Program-made: the position numbers and the translations under genes
Assembly (NCBI GenBank): GCA_002314885.1
Contig: DCHT01000033.1
Location: forward strand, 1 to 15,381
DNA from: Bacteroidales bacterium UBA1745
GTDB lineage: Bacteria > Bacteroidota > Bacteroidia > Bacteroidales > UBA932
Length of the DNA: 15,381 nt
Direction: 5' to 3'
The notes under the pieces: generated by a model
What the model saw: only the letters and a program-made list of their open reading frames with translations
Told to the model about the DNA's origin: nothing
Databases searched by the model: none
Shown: positions 5,225 through 13,146 of the stretch, in pieces
How positions within the stretch are numbered: the first letter of the stretch is position 1
Layout of the letters: every line of letters begins with the position of its first letter

Positions 5225-7144
5225 CTAGAACTGGAAATAGATGAACGGCTGGAAGCCGGCGGTCACGAACTGGTAGAGGCAGAAGATGACCACGACGCAG
5301 ATTACGGCGATGACCGGAATCGGCAGGAGGGCGAAATTGATGCGATACCGGCGCTTGAAGCGCGCTGGAAGCCAGTGGATGAGCATACCCAGAGCCACCA
5401 GGGCAAATACCTTCCAATAGGCGGCGCAGACGTCCGGGATGATGGAGATGTCCCACTTTCCGCCGATCTGGGCAACCATATTCTTCGCGGTCTCCCAGGC
5501 CTTCTCATTGGCCTCTGCCGGATCCAGATTCGAGCCGCAGCGGAAGAAGAGACGCGTGAAGGTGATGAACGCGAAAGTCTGAAGAACAGCCCAGGCATTG
5601 GCCAGGTTGGCGATGATGCGGTCCTTGCGGTCCATAGTCCTGAGAGCCTTGCGGGCCTCAATGGAATCAAGACCCTTTGAGAACGCACCAGGGGCATCCG
5701 GGCGGTAGAGATGGAAGAGGAACCTTACGAGGGTTCCGACGGCCAGGATGAGCACCCAAACGAAGAAAAGGCTGAACACCGGAGCCGGCACGAAAGTCTT
5801 CAGGATATAGAGGAGCAGGGTGAGCCCCAGCATAAGGCTGAGCTTCCAGCCCCAGGCCAGATCCTTCCAGAACTTATAGACTATCATACCCACGCCGTTG
5901 AGGCCTCCCCAGATCACGAAATTGCAGCTGGCACCGTGCCAGAGGCCGCCCAGAAGCATTGTGATGAAGGAATTCAGATTCGCCGTGATCTTCTTGCGCT
6001 GGTCAGGCTTGAAGCGCGCCAGAAGCAGGGTGACGGCAGCCACGGTCAGCACGGCCACGAGAGCCCAGATGCTGCCGGAGAGAATGAGTGCGATCACCGC
6101 GAAGAGCACGATCCAGAAATAGGTCCCGAAAGTAGTGTTCCTGTTGCCGCCAAGCGGAATATACAGATAGGTCTGCAGCCAGCGGCTGAGGGAAATATGC
6201 CACCTCTTCCAGAAATTCTGGGTATTAGGGGCCTTATATGGCGAATTGAAGTTCTGAGGCAGATAGAAGCCCATCAGCATCGCCACGCCGATTGCGATGT
6301 CGGTGTAGCCGGAGAAGTCCGCATAGACCTGGAGGGAATAGCCGAAAAGGGCAGCGAAATTCTCGAAACCCGAGAACAGGAGCGGATTCTCGAACACTCG
6401 GTCGATGAAATTCACCGCGATGTAGTCGCTGAGGATAATCTTCTTGGCAAGGCCGTTCAATATCCAGAAAACCGCTATTCCAAACTGCCTGCGACCCAGG
6501 AAGAACGGCTTGTAGAGCTGTGGGATGAACTCGCTCGCTCGCACGATAGGACCGGCCACGAGCTGAGGGAAGAAGCTCACATAGAAGCTGAAGTCCAGGA
6601 TGTTCTGCACCGGCTTGATCTTGCCCATATACACGTCTGCCGTGTAACTGATGACCTGGAAAGTGAAGAAACTGATACCCACCGGAAGGACTATGCTGTC
6701 CACGTGGAAACGGTCAGTGCCGCCTATCGTGTTGCCCACCCAGGCAAAGGCGTCGAACACCCGGAAATTGAGACCGAGCATCTGGTTGAGCAGATCGGTG
6801 AAGAAATAGGCGTACTTGAAATAGCAGAGCAGGAAGAGATCGATGACCACGCTGGTCACGAGCCAGGCCTTCTTTATTCTCTGCTTTGAGGCCTTGTCGA
6901 TCTTCTTCGCAATGAAGAAATCAGAGCAGGTCACGAACAGCAGGATCAGCAGGAAGATGCCGCTGGTCTTATAGTAGAAGAAGAGGCTCACGAAAGCCAG
7001 GAAGGCGTTTCGCATCAGCCTCTTGCTCTTTACCAGGGAGAAGATCGCATACACCAAGGCGAAGAAAGCCCAGAAGTAGAACTGGGTAAACAGCAGCGGG
7101 TGCTGTGGGTCATAAAGGAAGATATTTTTGAGTATCTCTCCCAT
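5225..7144 (-). CDS. MBOAT-family membrane O-acyltransferase (PatA/AlgI-like)
   Basis: A 639-residue polytopic inner-membrane protein of the MBOAT family, which moves acyl groups (usually acetyl) across the membrane for peptidoglycan, alginate or exopolysaccharide O-acetylation. Family marks: LPVGISFFTFQ (153-163), FFPQLVAGPI (191-200), YADFSGYTDIAIG (274-286), NFWKRWHISLSRWL (310-323, His316), PLGGN (330-334) and LLGGLWHGAS (398-406, His403). The two His match the conserved pair of DltB/AlgI/PatA. The family is usually near 470-500 residues. The extra length is a hydrophobic insert between the two His (87 residues apart; about 50 is usual) and a longer C-terminal part with extra membrane segments. 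The start overlaps the stop of the SGNH gene (TAATG), so the two are coupled. The usual model is that MBOAT delivers acetyl groups and the SGNH partner transfers or removes them in the periplasm. Confidence 0.93.
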   Translation of the reverse strand: MGEILKNIFLYDPQHPLLFTQFYFWAFFALVYAIFSLVKSKRLMRNAFLAFVSLFFYYKTSGIFLLILLFVTCSDFFIAKKIDKASKQRIKKAWLVTSVVIDLFLLCYFKYAYFFTDLLNQMLGLNFRVFDAFAWVGNTIGGTDRFHVDSIVLPVGISFFTFQVISYTADVYMGKIKPVQNILDFSFYVSFFPQLVAGPIVRASEFIPQLYKPFFLGRRQFGIAVFWILNGLAKKIILSDYIAVNFIDRVFENPLLFSGFENFAALFGYSLQVYADFSGYTDIAIGVAMLMGFYLPQNFNSPYKAPNTQNFWKRWHISLSRWLQTYLYIPLGGNRNTTFGTYFWIVLFAVIALILSGSIWALVAVLTVAAVTLLLARFKPDQRKKITANLNSFITMLLGGLWHGASCNFVIWGGLNGVGMIVYKFWKDLAWGWKLSLMLGLTLLLYILKTFVPAPVFSLFFVWVLILAVGTLVRFLFHLYRPDAPGAFSKGLDSIEARKALRTMDRKDRIIANLANAWAVLQTFAFITFTRLFFRCGSNLDPAEANEKAWETAKNMVAQIGGKWDISIIPDVCAAYWKVFALVALGMLIHWLPARFKRRYRINFALLPIPVIAVICVVVIFCLYQFVTAGFQPFIYFQF

Positions 7145-8598
7145 TATTCAGCCGTGGATGTATTTGTGGTGCTCCTGTTGCCGAGAGCGTCCAGCACCTG
7201 CTCCTCGAGGGACTTGTTGCGCCACTTGTAGTAGTCGTAGTACAGCATCAGGGACTCGCTCAGGAAGTCGCCCACCCTGTCGGCTCCGCGATGAGTGAAA
7301 TGGATGTAGTCACGTCCTGCGAGAGGAGGTGTGGAGTGCACCCACTTGGCCATCGAATTGTGTCCGCCCATCACCTGATAGAGGTTCCAGTAGGCAATGC
7401 CGTACTTGTGGGAGGTGCTGCGGAGTATATCTATGACGGCCGGCAGATGAGGATAGGTCTGCATAGAGCCATTCACGTTCGTGGACATATCGGACGGGCC
7501 GATGAACAGGAAGCAGGCATCAGGAGCGAGACTCTTGAGCAGGGCCATCTGCTTCTCCAGCTTGGCCGCATAAGTCTCCCTTGACTTGGCACCCTGGAGA
7601 TAAGGAGTCGCATTTCCACCATACTGGAGGATGATGAGCTTCACATTGAAATTGTTGAAGTAGTCTGCAAGCTGGCCTGCATTCATCTGGGTGAAGGAGG
7701 TGCCTGAATTGCCTCTCATCGCGGCATTGTCGAGACTTACTCCAGCCAGGCCGTCATACATCACGCCGAACACGTCGCCGGCGCCTGAAAGGTTCACGGT
7801 GAGAGCCTCGGAGAGGGCCGGAAGTTCCACGCTGATGCGACGCAGCGGCTGATGGAGCGTATCGCACACGCCTTCCACGCCATTGACCTTCATAGTCATC
7901 GGAGCGCGGAGCGTGTCGGTCAGGAGAGTGACCTTCTGATAGTAGCGCTGAGTGGAAGTGGTGTCCAGTTTCTTCGCCGGATAGTAGGTGAAGGACATCG
8001 GGGTCTCAACCCTTGCCACCTGACCTATTGCACCCCAGCGGCCCTGCTGCACGCTGAAGTCGCGTGTGCCGTAGATGAGGGCACGGCGAGGGGATGAACT
8101 GCGGGTCTGCTTGGAAGTGAGGGTCGGATAGTTCTGGATGAGCGGAACCATACCTATGCCATTGCCTCCGAAGCGCTCCTGAAGTGCTGCGCGGAGGTTG
8201 TTGGATATGCGGTCTTCCTCCAGCTGGGAGTCGCCGTAATGCACCACGCGCACCGGATGTACCATTGCGGAATCCAGAGCGGCGAAGAACGGATCGAAGA
8301 GGGTGAAGTCGTTGTCTGGGAACTCGATGCGGGCATCGCTGTTGGTGAAGTAGTCCAGATACTGGCTCTCCTCGGCGTTCCTGAGTTCCACGATGCGGCG
8401 GGCAAGCAGCTCCTCCGGAGTCTCACTGCTCTCGAGAGTATCCTTGGCCTCGCCGAGCTTCGGCAGGAACTCGTCGATCTGGCAGAAACCAAGATGCGCC
8501 TTACCCACGTTCACGCCTTCCTCAGGGAAGAACGCACAGAGAACGGCGAGCATTGCGATCACCGAAAAAATGAATATTACGACCTTGTAGGACTTCAC
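7144..8598 (-). CDS. Membrane-anchored SGNH/GDSL hydrolase, Ape1/PatB-like
   Basis: A 484-residue protein with an N-terminal membrane anchor (about 6-24) and a periplasmic body. SGNH blocks: HYGDSQ (120-125, nucleophile Ser124), QYGGN (325-329, oxyanion Asn329) and DYIHFTHRG (430-438, Asp430 and His433 of the DxxH pair). The gap of about 300 residues between Ser and DxxH is much larger than in simple SGNH enzymes. It holds a beta-rich insert (about 185-290), as in Neisseria Ape1, where a carbohydrate-binding-type module sits between these blocks (published triad Ser80, Asp366, His369 as I recall). The expected role is transfer or removal of acetyl groups on peptidoglycan or another glycan, working with the overlapping MBOAT gene. 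The start codon is GTG; no ATG fits the membrane anchor as well. The promoter is just upstream. Confidence 0.88.
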   Translation of the reverse strand: MKSYKVVIFIFSVIAMLAVLCAFFPEEGVNVGKAHLGFCQIDEFLPKLGEAKDTLESSETPEELLARRIVELRNAEESQYLDYFTNSDARIEFPDNDFTLFDPFFAALDSAMVHPVRVVHYGDSQLEEDRISNNLRAALQERFGGNGIGMVPLIQNYPTLTSKQTRSSSPRRALIYGTRDFSVQQGRWGAIGQVARVETPMSFTYYPAKKLDTTSTQRYYQKVTLLTDTLRAPMTMKVNGVEGVCDTLHQPLRRISVELPALSEALTVNLSGAGDVFGVMYDGLAGVSLDNAAMRGNSGTSFTQMNAGQLADYFNNFNVKLIILQYGGNATPYLQGAKSRETYAAKLEKQMALLKSLAPDACFLFIGPSDMSTNVNGSMQTYPHLPAVIDILRSTSHKYGIAYWNLYQVMGGHNSMAKWVHSTPPLAGRDYIHFTHRGADRVGDFLSESLMLYYDYYKWRNKSLEEQVLDALGNRSTTNTSTAE

Positions 8599-8617
8599 TG
8601 CTTTATATTTGAGCGTG

Positions 8618-8648
8618 CAAAGATAGTATTTTCCTGTTAATCACCTAA
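8618..8648 (-). promoter_or_regulatory. Bacteroidota-type promoter for the SGNH-MBOAT pair
   Basis: The minus strand reads TATCTTTG at 8625-8618, a full match to TAnnTTTG, 19 bases after TTAG at 8648-8645. The upstream box lies across the final codons of the FrhB-like gene. The GTG start follows 19 bases after the -7 box. The acetylation pair can therefore be expressed separately from the flippase unit, although read-through is also likely because no terminator lies between them. Confidence 0.6.
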
Positions 8649-9618
8649 AAAGTCGGCCCTTGATTCCGAGACGCCGCTTTGCGGAAACCACAGCCAGGGA
8701 CAGGCGGGCCGAGCAGAGGCGGCCGAAAAGGGATAGTCTCACAGCGAGCCAGGCGGGCAGGAATTTCAGCAGGAAGAGGTAGGTTTTGTGCTGGTTCCCG
8801 GGCTTTGCGGGCTCCATAAGGGCCGGAGCGTATGTCAGCCTTTCCTTGTAGTCCCTCGGTTCCAGGCAGAGAGTTTCGGATTCTGCAGCGACCGCATCCA
8901 GGAAAGCCTTGCCCTTGACTGTGCCGACGCCGAGACAGCTGAGATTGCGTGTTCCTCCGACTATGTAATCGCCCACGCTGAGGTCGCCCTGTCGCTCCGG
9001 TCTGGCAAATGGGCATTTGTAGCAGGCCTCGCTGAGGTTCACATTGCCAAGATAGGCTGCAAAATAGGCCTGAGCCTGTGACTTGCGGGCCCAGATGAGT
9101 TTCCCCTCCCTCCAGAAACAAAGGCAGAAATCATTGTCGTCGTTGCGGCGGAAGGATATATCGTCGAAGTTTCGCACCCAGCGGCGGAGATGGGAAAGCT
9201 CAGACTCGAATGCGCTCTCCGGCGACACGCCGTGGCATACAAGGTCCACGGTTATCAGATTCTCGGGGAGGCTCTCAAAACGAGCCGCAAGACCGGCTAT
9301 CTGGCAAGGTGTGCCCACGAAGAGGACCATACGGCCGGTGGCAGCCTGAGAGACGACATCCTCATATATTTCGGATGAAATATGAGCCTTGACGTATTTG
9401 GAACCGCGGAATGCGTCCATTTCCGCCTCTGTCGTCGCCGAGGCCATAACGGCCCTGAAATCCGCATTCCAACGAACGCCGTACACTATTCCCCCGTGCC
9501 TTAGGACATAGCGTCCGAGGGCCGGAATTATGCCTCCCGATGCGGAACGGAGCCTGTCCTGGCTCTCCCCGTCCCTGGCAGCATAGAAATGCAGCGGATA
9601 GTTGAATGCGGGCTTCAT
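8641..9618 (-). CDS. FrhB-like (coenzyme F420 hydrogenase beta-subunit family) protein without ferredoxin domain
   Basis: A 325-residue protein of the FrhB/FdhB family, flavin- and iron-sulfur-dependent oxidoreductases. Visible marks: SASGG near the start (25-29), the FVGTPCQIAGL block (100-110), DLVCHGVSP (125-133), CYKCPFARPERQGDLSVGD (199-217) and YIVGG. Cys104, Cys128, Cys199 and Cys202 are candidate cluster ligands. Related proteins in polysaccharide loci usually have about 60-80 more N-terminal residues with two CxxCxxC ferredoxin motifs; these are absent, and only three bases separate the start from the flippase gene, so nothing can be hidden upstream. Such proteins commonly sit beside pyruvyl-transferase-family genes in Bacteroidota glycan loci, as here, but their reaction is not established to my knowledge. 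It may need a separate ferredoxin. Confidence 0.88.
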   Translation of the reverse strand: MKPAFNYPLHFYAARDGESQDRLRSASGGIIPALGRYVLRHGGIVYGVRWNADFRAVMASATTEAEMDAFRGSKYVKAHISSEIYEDVVSQAATGRMVLFVGTPCQIAGLAARFESLPENLITVDLVCHGVSPESAFESELSHLRRWVRNFDDISFRRNDDNDFCLCFWREGKLIWARKSQAQAYFAAYLGNVNLSEACYKCPFARPERQGDLSVGDYIVGGTRNLSCLGVGTVKGKAFLDAVAAESETLCLEPRDYKERLTYAPALMEPAKPGNQHKTYLFLLKFLPAWLAVRLSLFGRLCSARLSLAVVSAKRRLGIKGRLFR

Positions 9619-9621
9619 AGA

Positions 9622-11139
9622 CTAGTTCCTCATATCCTTGAGATCCTGCGGAGTGAGTATCCTGAAGAGGAAGAGCAGGCCTGCGTAAGGCAGTATCCAG
9701 ATAAGCGTCCTGATGATGCAGACGAAGATGTAGGCCAGTCTGATGTTGATGGCGCCGAACCAGTCGGTGCTGACGGGCACGAACCACGCAGGAACGGCGC
9801 AGACCACGGCCACGAGGGTCGGGATGAGGAAGCGTGAGAGCATCTTCAGACGACCGAGGTCGAGGAGCTTCTTGTAGTACCAGAGGTAGTAGAGGCCGAT
9901 GACTATGAGGACGTAGATGAAGTATCCGATGACGGCCGAGCCCGCGCCGAAACGGCGGCAGAGCAGGGCGTTGATGACGATTGAAAGCAGGCAGGAAATG
10001 GCCGTAGTCCACACAAGGGCTTTCATTTTTCCGGAAGCCACGACAAGGCTGTTGGCCGGGGTGGTGTGGATCTGCACGAGGGCCGTCACGCACCACAGTA
10101 TCAGCCAAGGCGCGAGACCGGCGAAACTCTCTCCCACGTATGCAGCGAGCACTTCCCTTGCGCAGAGCATAAATGGGAAGCACAGGACGTTGGCGATGAT
10201 GGTGGTGTAGCCCGTCCACTTGTAGCAGAAGCGCCTCATTCCCTCGCTGTCGTTCTTCGCAACGAGTTCGGAACTGCGCGGCAGGAAGATGGCGGAGAAG
10301 GAGGTGCCTATCATAATTATGAGGGAGGGCACCACGGAGAGCACCCTGAAGTCGGCAGCTGTGTCAGCTCCGTCGAGGCTGAAGATGCTCAGGACGATGA
10401 CTCTTGACTCAGTCGCGGTCATCTGGAAAAGCGAAAGGGCGAAGATGGATAGGCTGAAGATCGCCACCGGCTTGAAGCTTTCCCAGTTCCAGCCCGGGAC
10501 GAAACTGTCCACCAGTCCGTCTTTCCTGACCTTGATGGCGTATGGCACGACGAGACCTGCGAGCACGGCAGTCAGCAGGAGGAAATACATCGTCAGGCTG
10601 AGTTTGGTGACGAGTACCAGCACCACCAGGAGGCCCTTCAGGACGGCCTGGATAGTCTGCATCTGCATTGTGAAGGCCATCTGCTTGTCTGCCACGAGAA
10701 CCTGGTTCCAGACCGTTGTATTCCAGTTCAGGACTGAGAATCCGGCCAATATGAAGAGGCAGGCCCTGAGGGTCGCGAACTGCTCGTGGGTGACCGCAAA
10801 GAGAGGCTCGCCCCAGACGGCCAAGCCGCACAGGAGCAGGGCATTTATCAAGGCGATGACCAGATAGAAAGTGATGTTGGAATGTATGATGTCCAGGACC
10901 TTCTTGTCCTCGCCCTGCTTGCGGAGTATGGAATAGAACCTCACGGAACCGGTGTTCATTCCCAGGTCCAGCAGGTGCATATAACTGTTGCAGGCAGTGG
11001 CTATGGCCAGAAGACCGTAGTCGGCCTTGCCGTAGACGCCGAGCAGCAGCGGCACGGACACGAAGCCCACCAGGGCGCTGAGCACCTTGGAAATGGTCGT
11101 CCAGGCAAAGGAGGATATGTAGTATCTGTTATCGGACAT
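9622..11139 (-). CDS. Wzx-type polysaccharide/O-antigen flippase (MOP superfamily)
   Basis: A 505-residue polytopic inner-membrane protein with about 12-14 hydrophobic segments, the usual size and layout of Wzx/RfbX flippases, which move undecaprenyl-linked oligosaccharide units from cytoplasm to periplasm. The N-terminus SFAWTTISKVLSALVGFVSVPLLLGVYGKADYGLLAI is typical: a first helix, then the Gly-rich YGKADYGLL turn before the second helix. Its first codons overlap the end of the pyruvyl-transferase gene by 11 bases and its stop lies 3 bases before the FrhB-like gene, so the three form one tightly packed operon. The glycan it carries cannot be deduced. No Wzy polymerase is visible in the window. 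Confidence 0.92.
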   Translation of the reverse strand: MSDNRYYISSFAWTTISKVLSALVGFVSVPLLLGVYGKADYGLLAIATACNSYMHLLDLGMNTGSVRFYSILRKQGEDKKVLDIIHSNITFYLVIALINALLLCGLAVWGEPLFAVTHEQFATLRACLFILAGFSVLNWNTTVWNQVLVADKQMAFTMQMQTIQAVLKGLLVVLVLVTKLSLTMYFLLLTAVLAGLVVPYAIKVRKDGLVDSFVPGWNWESFKPVAIFSLSIFALSLFQMTATESRVIVLSIFSLDGADTAADFRVLSVVPSLIIMIGTSFSAIFLPRSSELVAKNDSEGMRRFCYKWTGYTTIIANVLCFPFMLCAREVLAAYVGESFAGLAPWLILWCVTALVQIHTTPANSLVVASGKMKALVWTTAISCLLSIVINALLCRRFGAGSAVIGYFIYVLIVIGLYYLWYYKKLLDLGRLKMLSRFLIPTLVAVVCAVPAWFVPVSTDWFGAINIRLAYIFVCIIRTLIWILPYAGLLFLFRILTPQDLKDMRN

Positions 11140-12202
11140 TCTTCAGTGATTCGGATAAATAGGCCAGGGATTCTTCCCTGATGGATGCCATACGCGCCCT
11201 CACATCCTTCCAGTCCACCGGCTTGCGCCAGTTTCCGTCATAGGAGCGGTCTTCCAGGCCCAGGGATGCAAGAAGGTCGGAAATGCGGGAATTCTGGGAG
11301 GCCTCGTCGCCGTCGTCGAAGCGCTTGAGGCTGACCAGGTCCTTGCCCGCAATAACGGAGAAGGCAGTGCCGTGGAAGGAGTCGGTCAGGACAGCGGAGG
11401 CGTGCCTTATGAGGTTCACGAATTCCCTCGGACCCGCACCGGACAGGACAGTGACCCCGGAAATATGTATGTCCGGATTCTCGTATGCCGGCACCACAAC
11501 GACTTTGCTCACCCCATAATGGGCTGCCACCTCCCTGACGATCTTCCCGTAGTCCCCGCGCTTGCGGAGCAGGTAGCACAGCAGGTACGGCTGCAGCGGC
11601 GCCTCGTCAGCCTTTGCGGCAAAATCCTCCCACAGAGCAGGCTCAGGCAGGAAAACCGGATCGAGGACCACGCGCACATCCTTACGGCCGGTGAGGGTTT
11701 CCACGGCCCTGCGGCCTGTTTCCTCCCTCACGGAGAGGCAGTCAAAATCCTTGAGATATTCCTTCACGGCCGGCTTCGTCTCGGAGGCAAAATCGCTGGC
11801 TCCCACGCTCGGGGCGTATGCGATCTTACGACCAGGGACAGTTCCGGCAAGGAAGAAATCCGGATTGAAGTTGAAGCGGGTGTTCCACATCTGGTCACTG
11901 CCGCAGACTAGAGCCTCACAGCGCTTCAGGGCTCTCTGATAGGCGTGAGTGGTGATATATGTACGGACCTTGAGTTCCTCGGCCTGCATCTTCGCGGACT
12001 TGCGGGCCGTCTCGGAGCCGGGAAACATTTCCCTGAGTCCGAGTTGCAGCTTCAATCCGTAGATGAAACTGTGATGACGGAGGACGGTGACGTCATATCC
12101 AAGTGAGGAAATGGCCTTGTAAAGAGCATACGACTGGAGGACGGTGCCGAAATTAGGACCGCCCAACCACGTCACAAGACCGATTTTCTTACTCTTTGTC
12201 AT
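11129..12202 (-). CDS. Polysaccharide pyruvyl transferase family protein (CsaB/WcaK-like)
   Basis: A 357-residue cytoplasmic protein of the polysaccharide pyruvyl transferase family, whose members either add pyruvate ketals to sugars using phosphoenolpyruvate or have a GT-B-like glycosyltransferase-related fold with unknown activity. Visible marks: GGPNFGTVLQSYAL (14-27), VCGSDQMWN (99-107), the APSVGAS turn (130-136), SVREETG (157-163), VLTDSFHGTAFS (271-282) and KRFDDGDEASQNSRI near 293-307. DSFHG is the diagnostic site of the family. Neighbouring FrhB-like and Wzx genes form the operon typical of Bacteroidota capsule or exopolysaccharide loci. It is the first gene of the minus-strand unit, and its start codon lies 5 bases after the -7 box, so the mRNA is probably leaderless. 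Confidence 0.9.
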   Translation of the reverse strand: MTKSKKIGLVTWLGGPNFGTVLQSYALYKAISSLGYDVTVLRHHSFIYGLKLQLGLREMFPGSETARKSAKMQAEELKVRTYITTHAYQRALKRCEALVCGSDQMWNTRFNFNPDFFLAGTVPGRKIAYAPSVGASDFASETKPAVKEYLKDFDCLSVREETGRRAVETLTGRKDVRVVLDPVFLPEPALWEDFAAKADEAPLQPYLLCYLLRKRGDYGKIVREVAAHYGVSKVVVVPAYENPDIHISGVTVLSGAGPREFVNLIRHASAVLTDSFHGTAFSVIAGKDLVSLKRFDDGDEASQNSRISDLLASLGLEDRSYDGNWRKPVDWKDVRARMASIREESLAYLSESLKNVR

Positions 12203-12203
12203 C

Positions 12204-12234
12204 TTGACAAAGTTAGGAAATTAAATTACATTTG
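12204..12234 (+). promoter_or_regulatory. Promoter for the three-gene glycosyltransferase operon
   Basis: TTG (12204-12206), a 20-base spacer and TACATTTG (12227-12234), an ideal match to the Bacteroidota consensus. The ATG at 12242 follows seven bases after the -7 box, giving a leader of only a few bases and no room for a Shine-Dalgarno sequence. The spacer contains the -7 box of the divergent promoter. Confidence 0.75.
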
Positions 12235-12239
12235 CGAAA
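12208..12239 (-). promoter_or_regulatory. Promoter for the pyruvyl-transferase/Wzx/FrhB operon
   Basis: On the minus strand TAACTTTG (12215-12208) matches TAnnTTTG exactly; 20 bases upstream is TTTC (12239-12236), one mismatch from TTTG. Only five bases separate the -7 box from the ATG at 12202, so transcription should start at or within a base or two of the start codon. It overlaps the plus-strand promoter of the glycosyltransferase operon almost completely. Confidence 0.65.
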
Positions 12240-12241
12240 TT

Positions 12242-13144
12242 ATGAAAGTCAGTGTAATCGTTCCCAACTACAATCACGGGAAGTTCCTGGGCCAGCGGCT
12301 GGACTCCATCCTCAGCCAGAGCTACAGGGACTTCGAGCTCATCATTCTCGATGACTGCTCCACTGACGACAGCAGAGAGATCATAGAATCATACCGCAAC
12401 AGACCGGAAGTCAGCCACATAGTCTTCAATGAGAGCAACTCCGGTTCGCCGTTCAAGCAGTGGCGCAAGGGCCTCGAACTCGCGTCCGGAGACCTGATCT
12501 GGATAGCCGAAAGCGACGATTACTGCGAGCCTGACCTGCTGGAAAAACTGGTGGCACCCATACTCGAAGACGGCCGTTGCGTCATCTCCTACTGCGCATC
12601 GGACAAGGTCGATATCGAAGGCAAATCCTCCGGACTGCACGAAAACCTGGTCGGAATGGACAGCCTCAATATGGACGGAGACGAGTTCGTGAGTGAATAT
12701 ATGTCCCACAATGTGGTTGTCAACGCCAGCAGCGTCGTGTTCCGCAAAGTACCGGCAATGACGGTGGACAACGGCTACGACAGACTGGGCGGATATGGCG
12801 ACTTTATGTTCTGGATAGGCCTCGCGAGGCTGGGGCGGGTCTGCTACACCGCCGAAGTGCTCAACCACTTCCGCTTCCATTCCACCAACACCACGGCCAG
12901 CGTGAGGGCCTCCGTGAAGGGCGCCCGCGAAACCATAGTGACCGACCGCTTCCTGCGCAATGAGGACATCATTTCCAAGGCCGAATTCCTCTCCCGGAAC
13001 CTCAGCTCAGCCTACAGGCTCAGATATCGCTGCGAAGACAGGAATGAAGCCTGGCAGCAGGCCTGGGATATGCTCCCGACCGGCAATCCCCTCTTTATGA
13101 CAGCCTTGCTGCTCAAGCGAATCAAACAGCAGATATTCGGATAG
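12242..13144 (+). CDS. Family 2 glycosyltransferase
   Basis: A 300-residue GT-A glycosyltransferase of family GT2, expected to add a sugar from a nucleotide donor to the lipid-linked glycan on the cytoplasmic face. N-terminal fold marks: VSVIVPNYNHGKFL (3-16), ILDDCSTDDS (35-44, nucleotide-binding Asp), NSGSPFKQWRKGLELASGDLIWIAESDDY (66-94). The Asp pair in ESDDY (Asp92, Asp93) is the metal-binding DxD-like site. The FKQWRKGLELA form is common in Bacteroidota capsule GT2 enzymes. Donor and acceptor cannot be read from the sequence. First gene of a plus-strand operon; the next gene starts 2 bases after its stop. Confidence 0.93.
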   Translation: MKVSVIVPNYNHGKFLGQRLDSILSQSYRDFELIILDDCSTDDSREIIESYRNRPEVSHIVFNESNSGSPFKQWRKGLELASGDLIWIAESDDYCEPDLLEKLVAPILEDGRCVISYCASDKVDIEGKSSGLHENLVGMDSLNMDGDEFVSEYMSHNVVVNASSVVFRKVPAMTVDNGYDRLGGYGDFMFWIGLARLGRVCYTAEVLNHFRFHSTNTTASVRASVKGARETIVTDRFLRNEDIISKAEFLSRNLSSAYRLRYRCEDRNEAWQQAWDMLPTGNPLFMTALLLKRIKQQIFG

Positions 13145-13146
13145 AA

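Noticed and set aside
5711..6889. A 392-codon open frame on the plus strand
   Set aside because: It lies wholly antisense to the MBOAT gene, which has clear family motifs. The translated product is rich in Glu, His and Gln with no domain or signal, as expected from the reverse strand of a GC-rich membrane-protein gene.
9362..10219. A 285-codon open frame on the minus strand
   Set aside because: It overlaps the flippase and FrhB-like genes in another frame and its product is a low-complexity Arg/His/Pro-rich string with no recognisable features.
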